Below, one piece after another: positions 8,531 to 16,223 of a stretch of 64,000 nucleotides of DNA (position 1 is its first letter; each line of letters begins with the position of its first letter). A program made the translations under genes and the position numbers. The notes under the pieces were generated by a model that saw nothing but the letters and a program-made list of their open reading frames with translations, searched no databases and had not been told where the DNA came from. The stretch comes from Roseomonas aeriglobus (GTDB taxonomy: Bacteria > Pseudomonadota > Alphaproteobacteria > Sphingomonadales > Sphingomonadaceae). The DNA is taken from contig JAFHKN010000002.1 in assembly GCA_016937575.1 (NCBI GenBank), positions 1 to 64,000 of the forward strand, written 5' to 3'.

Positions 8531-9207
8531 TCATCCGCCTCGAGACGTCCCCGATGCATAGCGAGGCGACGCGACAACCGGCCCATGACAAGCGGGTCAT
8601 GGGTGGAACACACGACCAAGGTTCCGCGGCTTGCGGATGCGGCCAGCGCGTCGATGACTGCGAGGCTGTTCGCCTCGTCTAGCGACGCCGTCGGCTCATC
8701 GCAGATGAGGATCGCTGGCTCCTTCAGAAGCGCACGCAGCAGTGCGATCCGCTGTCGCTCGCCACCCGACAGATTGTCGACCGGCCTGTCTGCGAAGCCA
8801 TGCAGATGATACTCCGCGAGCTTCATGAAGGCCTTCTCCCGGGCTCGTTTGCCGGACCAGCCCATGTAGCGCAGCGGCAGCGTCAGATTGCCGATGACCG
8901 ACATATTCGCCAGCAACCCTGCATCCTGGAAGAGAAAGCCGATCCGGTCCCGCCGTAGACGCGCGATGCGACGATCCAGCTTGCCGGGTGTCACGATTTC
9001 TTCGCCGATCCGCAGCGTACCGGCACTCGGCGCGTCGAGCAGACCGATCAGGTTGAGCAGGGTAGATTTCCCGCAGCCCGACGGCCCGATCACGCCGACG
9101 AACGAGCCTGCATGCAGATCGAAGTCGACACTATCCACCGCGGTCGTTTGGGTAGCGCCGGATCCGAACCGGCGACTGACGCCGCGCGCTTCGATAAGCG
9201 GGCTCAT
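8527..9207 (-). CDS. ABC transporter ATP-binding protein (LolD/MacB family)
   Basis: The 226-residue ATPase contains Walker A (GPSGCGKSTLLNLIG, ~40-54), Q-loop LFQDAGLLANMSV, signature LSGGERQRIALLRAL and Walker B AILICDEPTASLD. The final switch His is in VVCSTHD. It drives the FtsX-type permease encoded next, with which it shares an ATGA overlap. The spacing of the Q-loop and the context of an adaptor upstream match MacB-like tripartite systems, although here ATPase and permease are separate chains. Confidence 0.93.
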   Translation of the reverse strand: MSPLIEARGVSRRFGSGATQTTAVDSVDFDLHAGSFVGVIGPSGCGKSTLLNLIGLLDAPSAGTLRIGEEIVTPGKLDRRIARLRRDRIGFLFQDAGLLANMSVIGNLTLPLRYMGWSGKRAREKAFMKLAEYHLHGFADRPVDNLSGGERQRIALLRALLKEPAILICDEPTASLDEANSLAVIDALAASASRGTLVVCSTHDPLVMGRLSRRLAMHRGRLEADE

Positions 9208-10424
9208 GTTTCTTTCGGAGGGACCCGGCGTGCCTCGCCCAGCACGACCGTCTCGCCGGGCCGCAGGCCGCTGATCGCGGCAAAGACATCCTCTCCCTGT
9301 TCACCTACCCGGATCAGCCGTCGAACGGGCTTTCCGCCCTCCAGCACGAAGATTCGCCGCAGCCCCTTCGAAAACAGAAAGCCGAATTCATATCCTTCCC
9401 CCATAGCGATCGCCAGTCGCCGTTCCTCGGCATCTTTCGCACTCTGCAGCGCCTTCGTCATCGAGGGCGTCATCAGCGGAATATAGTCAGGGGGGCGGAA
9501 ATACAGTGCCTTCACCGGCACCTTCAGTACGTTGCGTGCATCGGCATTCACGAACTCGACATTGGCTGTCATACCGGGGCGAATGGTCGGGTTCGAACGC
9601 GTAAACGACAGCGAGATCGTATAGTAAATGAACCGACCCTCTTTGATCGGGCGGTTGCTGATGTAGGCGATGGTCGCAGGAAAAGTCTCGTTTGGAGCCG
9701 TATCGACGCTGAACCGTATGTTTTCCGCCTGCTGTGCCCGCGCAAGATCCTGTTCGGGGACCTTTACCTTGACCTGAAGCGCGTCGCCGCCGCCCGCCAG
9801 GTAGAACGCATCGGCGAGCGAGGGACCGACGATCTGACCCGGTACGATCGAAACATCCTCCACCGTGCAGGAACAGGGTGATCGAAGGATTTCCTGCTCA
9901 GCGACCCGGGTCCGCAGGCGGGATGTTCTCGACGTCAACGCCGCCAGCTTGCGCTCCGCACTGCGAACATTGAGTTGCTCGGACTCGAGATCCTTTGCTT
10001 CCGCAGCCAATCGCGCATTCGGAACGAACCCTTTTTCATGAAGCTGCTTGACGCCGGCAAAGGTCGCCGCAGCCTTCGCCTGCCGATTGTGGGCGATCTC
10101 AAGCGCAATGCGCGCCTGTTCGAGATCAATCGAAGCGTCGTTCGCAGCGTCGGATGGTTCACGCAGCGAAAGGCGCGCAAGCGGCTGTCCCTTTACGACG
10201 TGATCACCCAGTCGGGCGGAAACGGACACGACCTGCGCGTCGGCAAGAACCGGCACCATCATCTCGATGGGCTGGCGGACATCGCCGACGGCCTGGACGA
10301 TGTCTCGTAAGTCGCCGCGCTGAACGTCGATCGTTTCATAGCGCTGCTGATCTTCACGGTCCGAACAGGACAGCAAGGTAAGAAGGATCAGCGGAAGCAA
10401 CGGCCGGACGGGATTTCCAAACAT
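9204..10424 (-). CDS. MacA/HlyD-type periplasmic adaptor, probable lipoprotein
   Basis: The product begins with a signal ending in LTLLSCSD, a lipobox with Cys near residue 20, which suggests inner-membrane anchoring by lipid. A half-lipoyl segment (VSARLGDHVVKGQPLARLSL) and a coiled-coil hairpin (~95-185) follow. Beta-barrel and membrane-proximal domains complete the adaptor fold of tripartite pumps. A CSC pair in the second lipoyl half is unusual. The ATG at 10424 is preferred over a GTG at 10448 because AGACGAGG sits just before it. No TolC gene is in the window, so a shared outer-membrane channel is assumed. Confidence 0.85.
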   Translation of the reverse strand: MFGNPVRPLLPLILLTLLSCSDREDQQRYETIDVQRGDLRDIVQAVGDVRQPIEMMVPVLADAQVVSVSARLGDHVVKGQPLARLSLREPSDAANDASIDLEQARIALEIAHNRQAKAAATFAGVKQLHEKGFVPNARLAAEAKDLESEQLNVRSAERKLAALTSRTSRLRTRVAEQEILRSPCSCTVEDVSIVPGQIVGPSLADAFYLAGGGDALQVKVKVPEQDLARAQQAENIRFSVDTAPNETFPATIAYISNRPIKEGRFIYYTISLSFTRSNPTIRPGMTANVEFVNADARNVLKVPVKALYFRPPDYIPLMTPSMTKALQSAKDAEERRLAIAMGEGYEFGFLFSKGLRRIFVLEGGKPVRRLIRVGEQGEDVFAAISGLRPGETVVLGEARRVPPKET

Positions 10425-10444
10425 CACGCCTCGTCTTTGTCCGT

Positions 10445-11194
10445 TCACCGTAGGATCTGATCGATAATCGTGGCGCCACCCACTCCATCTTGACGCAGCA
10501 TGAGACCATGACGGATCGAGATGTAATATCGCAGATCCTGTATCGTGATGCTTTCCACCGCCGGTACTGATCTGACATCCCGGACCCTGACGGGACGGAC
10601 CACCCGGAACACCTTCGCAGCTTCGGTAAGCTGGCCAGTCCTTATGTCAGCGCAACCCAGGAGCTTCACCCGCATCTGGCCATTGATGGTCCGCGGCGAT
10701 CCGTTGATGTTCGAGTATTCATCAAAAGGTATGGACGTGATCTGCCCGACGGGGGCGTGCCATATACCATCCGCCGCCGCACCGTACCGCCATCGGCGAT
10801 AGATAAAGTCCCCGGGTACCCCATCCTGCAATGACAGTATGCCGAATAAAGATCGCGAATAGTCGCCCTTTTGACCGAGCATAGCGCTGCCCGGTCGGAT
10901 GAAATACTCCGACCTTGATACGGTAGTGGCGGAGGCGTTCTTCAGCTGTGTGGCAAATTTGCTCGATGATCCGTCCGAGAAGCGATAAATTACCGTCGCT
11001 CCGATGAAGGCTTTGGGGATGGCCCATTTTGCCACCGACTCCGAAGCATTGCACTGGCGGATTCGGGCAGACGACGATGCGGCCGTTGCTCCCCCTGCGG
11101 AAAGCGTAAAGGCAGTTGCTACGAGGGATAGTTTCAGCCGTATCAACGCATGTCGCCGGTTGTGCTGCGCTCGGTTGTCCAAATATGGTTGCAA
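10445..11194 (-). CDS. Secreted protein of unknown function, first gene of the exporter operon
   Basis: The 249-residue reading begins with TTG; another TTG at 11146 would give a tighter signal peptide (LIRLKLSLVATAFTLSAGG, cleaved near TAA-SS). The mature part is about 200 residues with two cysteines, RQCNASE near the N-terminus and LLGCADI in the C-terminal half, which could form a disulfide. It contains many Tyr/Trp/Arg residues. I do not recognise a family. It directly precedes and nearly touches the adaptor gene, so it may be cargo, a chaperone or a sensor for the transporter. Composition is less GC-rich than the core genome. Confidence 0.7.
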   Translation of the reverse strand: MQPYLDNRAQHNRRHALIRLKLSLVATAFTLSAGGATAASSSARIRQCNASESVAKWAIPKAFIGATVIYRFSDGSSSKFATQLKNASATTVSRSEYFIRPGSAMLGQKGDYSRSLFGILSLQDGVPGDFIYRRWRYGAAADGIWHAPVGQITSIPFDEYSNINGSPRTINGQMRVKLLGCADIRTGQLTEAAKVFRVVRPVRVRDVRSVPAVESITIQDLRYYISIRHGLMLRQDGVGGATIIDQILR

Positions 11195-11848
11195 GTTGGG
11201 GCAATCTCTTACGCGTTTAGTGGGCTATGCAGCAGCCACGAGCCTTACGATTGCCGGTGCGGCGCTTGAAGATAGGAGTATAACTTCCTTATGTTTTACC
11301 TTTTTTAGCCTGATCGTCGGGCGTCAATTATTTGAAATTGTCTGCTGAAAATATTACGCCGATTCTCTATTGATTATTTTGACGTAATGCAAATTAAATT
11401 TGTATCCAATTTTGCTCTTATGCAAATGTCATTAGTAGCATGCGATGAAGCCGATCACTCTGAAATATTAGAGCTAAATTCCTGATTAAAATGGTGCTTT
11501 GGGTACTGTTCGGCGTGTATGCCTTGTTCTCAAAGTCGGGAAGGACACCGTCCCCGACCGTAACGACGATCCGTCCCTTAGGCCGGGCGCGTCGATCTTT
11601 TTGTCGCGCCCGATCCCACGCCTGCGTCGAACACCGACACCGCCTGCTGGCGGAAGTTCCGATTGGCGATATGGGCGGGCCGGACTAAAGACGGCGCCAT
11701 CGACGGCTTGAACGCGAAGCTGTCGCTTCGACCTGTCCTGGTTCGAACCGGATTGCAGTTCCGAGAGTCCGAAAAATTTTGCATTCGATGTGGCGGTCGA
11801 CGTCACTTCGGTTGAGATCGGCGCCGGCTTGTGCGCAAAGTGCGGACG
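11195..11848. other. AT-rich intergenic region beside the exporter operon
   Basis: About 650 bases without a convincing gene. Positions 11265-11500 are strikingly AT-rich compared with the rest of the window and probably contain promoters for the left-going exporter operon. A 32-codon frame at 11387-11485 is listed separately. The right part (11500-11848) is GC-rich again, with short frames of no recognisable family. Confidence 0.6.
11387..11485 (+). CDS. Possible small lipoprotein/lipopeptide frame
   Basis: A 32-residue frame begins MQIKFVSNFALMQMSLVACD and ends ...EILELNS. The N-terminus looks like a short lipoprotein signal: Lys at position 4, then a moderately hydrophobic run, then LVAC, a lipobox that would leave a 14-residue acidic lipopeptide. 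There is no clear Shine-Dalgarno sequence, and an AT-rich stretch can produce such frames by chance. It lies divergent from the exporter operon, which is why it is noted. Treat as speculative. Confidence 0.25.
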   Translation: MQIKFVSNFALMQMSLVACDEADHSEILELNS

Positions 11849-12394
11849 ATGTCCGCTGACGATCCCCTGCGACTGACCGACCGGCAAATCGATTGCCTGC
11901 GCCTGGTCGGCCAGGGGCTGTCGTCGAAGGAGATCGCTGCCGAGCTCGGCATTTCCCACCACACCGTCGACCTGCATCTCAAGCGGGCGATCCGCACCCT
12001 TGGGGTCGCCACCCGGCGCGATGCGGCGCGCCGGTGGGATGCGATCGCGGCGCAGGAAGGGGGCGCCGGGTCGGTCGAGACGCGCGCGCTTGCACTGGAA
12101 CCGGCGACCCTGCCCGAGGAGGCGGCGGAGGCGCCGGCTGCCGGGGATACCCAGCCATTGGATACCCAGCCGGCCGGGCTTGCCGAACCGGCCCCGATTG
12201 CAGCCATAATGACCCCAGCCGGACACGACCGCCGCCCCAGGCTGCGGCTCCCGTTCCTCCGGCAAGGGAGGCAGTATAATGATCTGGAACCTGCCGCCCG
12301 TCTGGGCTGGATCGCGGCGTTGTCGCTGGCGATGCTCCTGGCGGCGGCGAATTTCCTGAACGGGCTCCGGGCTCTTCACGACCTGGTCTTCTGA
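11849..12394 (+). CDS. LuxR-type helix-turn-helix protein with C-terminal membrane anchor
   Basis: Residues ~5-70 form a GerE/LuxR DNA-binding domain (LTDRQIDCLRLVGQGLSSKE, then SHHTVDLHLKRAIRTLGV). There is no N-terminal receiver or autoinducer domain. A variable Pro/Ala-rich linker follows, and a single hydrophobic segment near the C-terminus (about 153-168, WIAALSLAMLLAAANF) could tether it to the inner membrane. An ATG at 11849 is used; an in-frame GTG lies 18 bases upstream. Membrane-tethered LuxR-like proteins of this size recur in sphingomonads, but the target is unknown. Confidence 0.8.
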   Translation: MSADDPLRLTDRQIDCLRLVGQGLSSKEIAAELGISHHTVDLHLKRAIRTLGVATRRDAARRWDAIAAQEGGAGSVETRALALEPATLPEEAAEAPAAGDTQPLDTQPAGLAEPAPIAAIMTPAGHDRRPRLRLPFLRQGRQYNDLEPAARLGWIAALSLAMLLAAANFLNGLRALHDLVF

Positions 12395-12457
12395 CCTTTC
12401 CGAACAGTGCAAACCATCGACGCGGTCGCCAAGGGGTGGCCGCGAAGGAGATCCGTC

Positions 12458-12802
12458 ATGCCTTCTCCCAAGACGATTGCGGCCGTCCGCATCGCCCGGT
12501 CGCTCCAGCCGGCCGAGCTCGCCGCCAACCAGGCCGCGCTCAAGGTCCTCGCCATGGGCACCGCCGTGCTGACCGCGCGCGCCGACGGCACCTTCCTTCC
12601 GCTCGAGGCGCAGCGCGCGGTCGACTATATCGGCGATGCGACCAGCAAGGTCTTCGCTGCGATGAAGGACATCAAGAGCGCGCATGGCGAACTGAAAGCC
12701 GCGGCGATCCGTCACGACGTGCTGGGCCAGGGCGACATCTTCGAGACGCCCGACGGCAAGGAAACCCACGGCGCCCTGCCGACGCTCGCCGCGGTCGCCT
12801 GA
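12458..12802 (+). CDS. Conserved hypothetical protein (sphingomonad-type)
   Basis: The 114-residue product (MPSPKTIAAVRIARSLQPAE...) is mostly helical by appearance, with no signal peptide or membrane segment. A good AAGGAG (12445-12450) precedes the ATG. It lies between the LuxR-like gene and a membrane protein gene in the same direction, so the three may be co-transcribed. I do not recognise a function. Confidence 0.6.
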   Translation: MPSPKTIAAVRIARSLQPAELAANQAALKVLAMGTAVLTARADGTFLPLEAQRAVDYIGDATSKVFAAMKDIKSAHGELKAAAIRHDVLGQGDIFETPDGKETHGALPTLAAVA

Positions 12803-12847
12803 TGACCGCATTGACAGTCGCTGCAGACAAAGGCTCGATCGTGCACG

Positions 12848-13300
12848 ATGAACGTCCTCTTCTATCTGGCCCTGCTCGTCTCGTGTTCCCTCTACGCGGC
12901 GATACGGGGCGGGGTGCCGGAAAGGATCGGGGTGGCCGTGCTGCTCGGCGCGGTCGTCGCCTCGCAGCTGGTCCCGACCGCCGGGGCGCAGCGGTTCAAG
13001 GTGATCGAGACCGGCATCCTGGCGGTCGATGCCGCGATGCTGGCCTGCGTCCTGATCCTGTCGGTCTATGCGCAGCGATACTGGCCGATGTGGATGGCCG
13101 CTGTCCTGGTCAACACGGTCGTCACGCACCTCCTGATGTTGTCGCCGACGCTGCGGCCCTGGTCCTATTCGGTGGCGCTTGCCGCCTGGAGCTATCCCAA
13201 TCCGATCATTCTGGCGGTGGGGGCCTGGCGGCACCGCGCACGGGTGCGGCGGTATGGCGAGGATCCGCCGTGGAACCGGGCGCTGTCGCCGGGAGGCTGA
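12848..13300 (+). CDS. Integral membrane protein of unknown function
   Basis: The 150-residue product has four to five hydrophobic segments (about 2-18, 27-44, 55-75, 80-98 and 108-125) and a charged C-terminal tail. No catalytic motif is visible. The stop codon is followed after one base by the ATG of a winged-helix gene whose ribosome site (GGGAGG) lies inside this gene, suggesting co-translation. Confidence 0.6.
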   Translation: MNVLFYLALLVSCSLYAAIRGGVPERIGVAVLLGAVVASQLVPTAGAQRFKVIETGILAVDAAMLACVLILSVYAQRYWPMWMAAVLVNTVVTHLLMLSPTLRPWSYSVALAAWSYPNPIILAVGAWRHRARVRRYGEDPPWNRALSPGG

Positions 13301-13301
13301 C

Positions 13302-13766
13302 ATGAACGCGGGGCGCCACCCCAATGTGTCGAGTGCGCAGGAAGCCCTCGGCACGATCGGCGAGATCGAGGAGATGCTGGCGAGCGCTCGGCAACGCCTG
13401 TTGCGATCCAGCTGTGCCCGCCACCCGGACCTGGCCGGCAAGCTCTATCGCCTGCGCCGCGCCCGCGACCAGATGTTCGGCGACGACGCCGATCTCTTCG
13501 GCGAACCCGCCTGGGACATATTGCTCGACCTGTACCAGGCCGAGCGCGAGGGGCGCATCCTGGCGGTGTCGAGCGTGTGCATCGGCGCCAATGCCGCGAC
13601 CTCGACGGCGCTCCGACGCATGCGCGAGCTGGAGCAGCGCGGGCTGATCGAGCGGCGGCGCGACCCGCAGGACGGCCGCCGGTCGTTCGTGCGCGCCAGC
13701 GACAAGGCGATCGTGCTGCTCGACGCCTGGCTGGACCGCGCATCGGTCTTGCTCGACGCACGGTAG
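13302..13766 (+). CDS. Winged helix-turn-helix (MarR-like) regulator
   Basis: The 154-residue protein has an N-terminal helical part, then a winged-helix region (residues ~60-140). That region contains LFGEPAWDILLDLYQAEREG, SSVCIGANAATSTALRRMRE, and a wing with RRDPQDGRRSFVRAS. Its core is clearly similar to the C-terminal half of the protein at 54416-55357, so the two are paralogues. It presumably binds DNA; no ligand domain or target can be inferred. GGGAGG upstream decides the ATG. Confidence 0.75.
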   Translation: MNAGRHPNVSSAQEALGTIGEIEEMLASARQRLLRSSCARHPDLAGKLYRLRRARDQMFGDDADLFGEPAWDILLDLYQAEREGRILAVSSVCIGANAATSTALRRMRELEQRGLIERRRDPQDGRRSFVRASDKAIVLLDAWLDRASVLLDAR

Positions 13767-13785
13767 CGGGCGCAGAACGGGCGGC

Positions 13786-14031
13786 ATGACCCCGACCGAG
13801 GCCGTGCTGACCCTGCTCGCCGCCCGCGCCGACGACGCGACGATCTGCCCCAGCGAAGCCGCCCGCGTGCTGGCGACGGCGAAGGGGCAGGCGGCGGATT
13901 GGCGGGCCGAGATGCCCGCGGTCCACGCCGCCGTCGATGCGCTGGTCGAGGGCGGCCGCGTCGCGCTGCGCTGGAAGGGGGCCGCGTCGCGGTTGCGCAG
14001 CGGGCCGTATCGGATCGGGCATCCGCACTGA
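13786..14031 (+). CDS. DUF3253 domain-containing protein
   Basis: The 81-residue product matches DUF3253 in its whole length: ICPSEAARVLATAKGQAADW, AVDALVEGGRVALRWKG, and a C-terminal GPYRIG. The fold looks like a small winged helix. The biochemical role is unknown. It follows the winged-helix regulator by 19 bases in the same direction. Confidence 0.75.
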   Translation: MTPTEAVLTLLAARADDATICPSEAARVLATAKGQAADWRAEMPAVHAAVDALVEGGRVALRWKGAASRLRSGPYRIGHPH

Positions 14032-14114
14032 CGCGCACCCCGGCCGCAGCCGAAGTTGACGAAGTTGCCGCCAATGCGCGTTTTCTCGGACGATGCGCCG
14101 CCGGCGGGACGCCC

Positions 14115-14180
14115 GGGCGACACCGGCGCAACACCGGCGCGACACTGACGCGACACCGGTGCGAGACCGACGCGACACCC
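14115..14180. repeat. Six tandem 11-bp repeats
   Basis: Six consecutive 11-base units close to GCGCGACACCG occupy exactly 66 bases, each differing by one to three bases. They lie between the 3' ends of two convergent genes. Eleven bases is about one helical turn, so any bound protein would see the units on one face of the DNA. No function is known. Confidence 0.8.
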
Positions 14181-14240
14181 CTGCGCCAGCCCGGCGCCGG
14201 TCGGGCGACGATGCCGCGCCGGTGCCGCGCCCGTTCGTTC

Positions 14241-14558
14241 TCACCCGCGGGGCCCCGGCGCGCCGCCGGCGGTCGGGCGCTGCGGCGCAGGCGGACGCGC
14301 GAAGGGATCGGCCAGCCGCCGCGCATGCTCGGTGAGCACCGCGTCCCAGTGGCGGACGAAGGGCGTGCCGGCCAGCCGCGCGCGCAGGCGATGCGCACTC
14401 GACCGCGACATCCCCGCCGCCCGCGCGGCCTGCGACACGCAGCCGCTGTCGAGCAACGCGGTCAGAAAAATCCGCTGCCGCGCCGGCGTCCAGCGGGCGC
14501 GTTCGGGGCGGGGTGGGGCGGGCGGTGGCGCTACGGGCGCGGGCGGTGTCTGGTCCAT
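14241..14558 (-). CDS. Small helix-turn-helix protein
   Basis: The 105-residue reading has a Pro-rich N-terminus, then RWTPARQRIFLTALLDSGCV and a helix-turn-helix (SQAARAAGMSRSSAHRLRAR, ~residues 45-65). The C-terminal tail is again Pro-rich. The layout resembles the homeodomain-like N-terminus of phage terminase small subunits and small sphingomonad regulators. A TTG at 14579 is an alternative start; neither has a good ribosome site. It is not adjacent to other phage genes. Confidence 0.6.
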   Translation of the reverse strand: MDQTPPAPVAPPPAPPRPERARWTPARQRIFLTALLDSGCVSQAARAAGMSRSSAHRLRARLAGTPFVRHWDAVLTEHARRLADPFARPPAPQRPTAGGAPGPRG

Positions 14559-14723
14559 CGACCAGCGTAGATCAGACAAATTCCAACATTTGAAGGGGGC
14601 AAACCGCCCGTGCCCCGGCGCCGTTGCGAGCCCTGGGGTTTCGTGGGGGTGGGGGCTTGCGCCGGCAACCCCTCCGACCAGCGCCGGAGAGCGATATGAG
14701 GCGGGTCGTCGGCTCGCGTGGGT

Positions 14724-15200
14724 TCAGCCTTCGGACAATCGCATCGCGACGTCGCACCGCGCATAGGTCGCGCCGTAGCGCGCGCGGATCTCGGCATCAT
14801 GGACGAAGCCGGCGCGCTCATAGAGGTGGATCGCCGCCGCGCAGGCGCTGTTGGTGAGCAGATAGAGCATGGTGAGATCGGGCAGCGCCCGGGCCCGCGC
14901 GATCAACGCGTCGAGCAGGACCGCCCCGGCGCCCGAGCCGCGGACGTCGGCGCGCACGCCCATCTTGGTCAGCTCATACGCACCCCCGCCGGTCGGCATC
15001 AGTGCACCCGCGCCAATGACGCCGTGATCCGGATGCGCGACGAACAGGATGACCCCGCCCCGGTCGATGATCGCCTCGCGCGGGTGCGACAGCACATGCT
15101 CGTCATGCGGTTCGAGCGTGAACATGTCGGCGATCCACGCCGTGTTGATGTCGCGGAACGCGGGCGCGAGGGCGTCGGTATAGGGCAGGATGGTGAGCAT
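14724..15200 (-). CDS. GNAT family N-acetyltransferase
   Basis: The 158-residue protein has the GNAT fold: a beta strand GVILFVAHPDHGVIGAGALM, then the acetyl-CoA loop VRADVRGSGAGAVLLDALI (R-x-x-G-x-G/A type, ~residues 83-101). A C-terminal NSACAAAIHLYERAGF follows. It would transfer an acetyl group from acetyl-CoA to an unknown amine. It reads in the same direction as the damaged VOC gene upstream. Confidence 0.85.
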   Translation of the reverse strand: MLTILPYTDALAPAFRDINTAWIADMFTLEPHDEHVLSHPREAIIDRGGVILFVAHPDHGVIGAGALMPTGGGAYELTKMGVRADVRGSGAGAVLLDALIARARALPDLTMLYLLTNSACAAAIHLYERAGFVHDAEIRARYGATYARCDVAMRLSEG

Positions 15201-15245
15201 GGGCGACGTCGTAGCGCGCTCGGCCTCGCCTGTCCCGCGCCGGCG

Positions 15246-15696
15246 TCAGCCCGCCGAAGCGCCGCCCGGCGCGGGGCCGATCAGGTCCCACAGATTGCCG
15301 TAGAGGTCCGCAAACACCGCGACGCGGCCATAGGGCTGGTCGACCGGCGGCCGGACCCACGTCACGCCCGCGGCGGTGAAACGGGCATGGTCGCGGTCGA
15401 AATCGTCGGTGGCAAGGAAGACGGCGACCCGCCCCTGTCTGATCCCCGACCCGCGCCGCCTGCTCGGGCGTCGCGGCACGGGCAAGCAGGATGGTGGTTG
15501 CGTGCGGGCCGGCGCCGGGCGGGCGGATGACGACCCAGCGTTTGTCCTGCTCGGGCTGTGCGCTGTCTTCGACGAGGTTGAAGCCGAGCTTGCCGACGTA
15601 GAAGGCGAGGGCTTCATCATAGTCGCGGACGACCAGGTTGATGTGGGCGAGGTGGGGCACGGCGCCCACATTGACGTTGGACAAGGAATTGTCCAT
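15246..15696 (-). pseudogene. VOC (glyoxalase/bleomycin-resistance) family protein, frameshifted
   Basis: The N-terminal part (VPHLAHINLVVRDYDEALAF, GFNLVEDSAQPEQDKRWVV) is in one frame. The C-terminal part (GRVAVFLATDDFDRDHARF, YGRVAVFADLYGNLWDLIGP) is in the next. Dropping one base of the run at 15432-15435 joins VGDQTG to RVAVFLATDDF and restores a typical ~149-residue VOC protein with its two beta-alpha-beta-beta-beta modules. The start may be the ATG at 15696 or a GTG at 15660; the first overlaps the yefM promoter. The intact halves argue for a sequence error rather than decay. Confidence 0.75.
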
Positions 15697-15701
15697 ATAA
15701 A
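15671..15701 (+). promoter_or_regulatory. yefM-yoeB promoter with palindromic operator
   Basis: TTGACG (15671-15676) and TATAAA (15696-15701) flank a perfect palindrome, TGGACAA-GGAA-TTGTCCA (15678-15695). The palindrome fills the spacer, so a bound repressor would block polymerase. This fits the autoregulation known for YefM-type antitoxins. The ATG lies only four bases beyond the -10 box, so the transcript may be leaderless. The 19-base spacer is long; a CATATA reading at 17 bases is possible. Confidence 0.6.
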
Positions 15702-15705
15702 GTGC

Positions 15706-15963
15706 ATGCACGCCGTCAGCTATTCCGAAGCCCGCGAGAATCTGAAGTCGATGATCGACAAGGTCGTCGCCGACCGCGCCCCCCTCGCCATCACCCGCCA
15801 GCGCGGACAGGAGGGGGCAGTGCTGATTTCGGCGAGCGAATGGGCTTCGATTGAAGAGACGCTTTATCTGCTGCGCTCGCCAAAGAATGCAGAGCGATTG
15901 CTGGAGAGCATCCGCGAGCTTGAGGCGGGCGGCGGCGAGGAGCATGAGCTGATCCGCCCGTGA
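15706..15963 (+). CDS. yefM: Antitoxin, Phd/YefM family
   Basis: The 85-residue product begins MHAVSYSEARENLKSMIDKV, a textbook Phd/YefM N-terminus that binds DNA. PLAITRQRGQEGAVLISASE and a C-terminal helical tail follow that would mask the toxin. It neutralises the YoeB ribonuclease encoded next (GTGA overlap) and with it represses the operon, probably through the palindrome just upstream. No ribosome site precedes the ATG, in line with a leaderless message. Confidence 0.92.
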   Translation: MHAVSYSEARENLKSMIDKVVADRAPLAITRQRGQEGAVLISASEWASIEETLYLLRSPKNAERLLESIRELEAGGGEEHELIRP

Positions 15964-16223
15964 ACGTCCGGTTCTCGTCGCGATCCTGGGCCGAATATCT
16001 CGACATGCAGTCTGACGCGAAGCTGTTCGCGAAGATCAATGCGTTGATCGAAGAATGCCGCAGGCATCCGTTCAAGGGCACGGGCAAGCCCGAACCGCTC
16101 GGCGGCAACCTGTCAGGCTGGTGGTCGCGCCGGATCAGCCACGAGCATCGGTTGGTGTACCGGGTGGCTGGCAGCGGAGTCGAGCAGGTGCTGCAGGTGG
16201 CGCAGTGCCGGTATCATTATTGA
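15960..16223 (+). CDS. yoeB: Toxin, YoeB family endoribonuclease
   Basis: The 87-residue product matches YoeB from end to end: SWAEYLDMQSDAKLFAKINALI, HPFKGTGKPEPLGGNLSGWW, SRRISHEHRLVYRV and the terminal CRYHY. YoeB is an RelE-fold mRNA interferase that cleaves mRNA in the ribosomal A site. The conserved Glu in GKPEPL, Arg in SRRI, and the C-terminal His-Tyr expected for catalysis are present, so it looks active. The GTG start overlaps the antitoxin stop. Confidence 0.94.
   Translation: MNVRFSSRSWAEYLDMQSDAKLFAKINALIEECRRHPFKGTGKPEPLGGNLSGWWSRRISHEHRLVYRVAGSGVEQVLQVAQCRYHY

Noticed and set aside
10722-11204. 160-codon frame in an alternative phase over the secreted-protein gene
   Set aside because: It lacks a ribosome site or signal peptide. 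The 249-codon frame has a signal peptide and fits tightly against the next gene.
11486-13441. 651-codon minus-strand open frame
   Set aside because: Antisense to the LuxR-like and small-protein genes, with repetitive Arg/Gly/His composition.
14115-14180. CRISPR-like array
   Set aside because: The units are 11 bases with no spacers, so this is a simple tandem repeat. No CRISPR array or cas gene was seen in the window.
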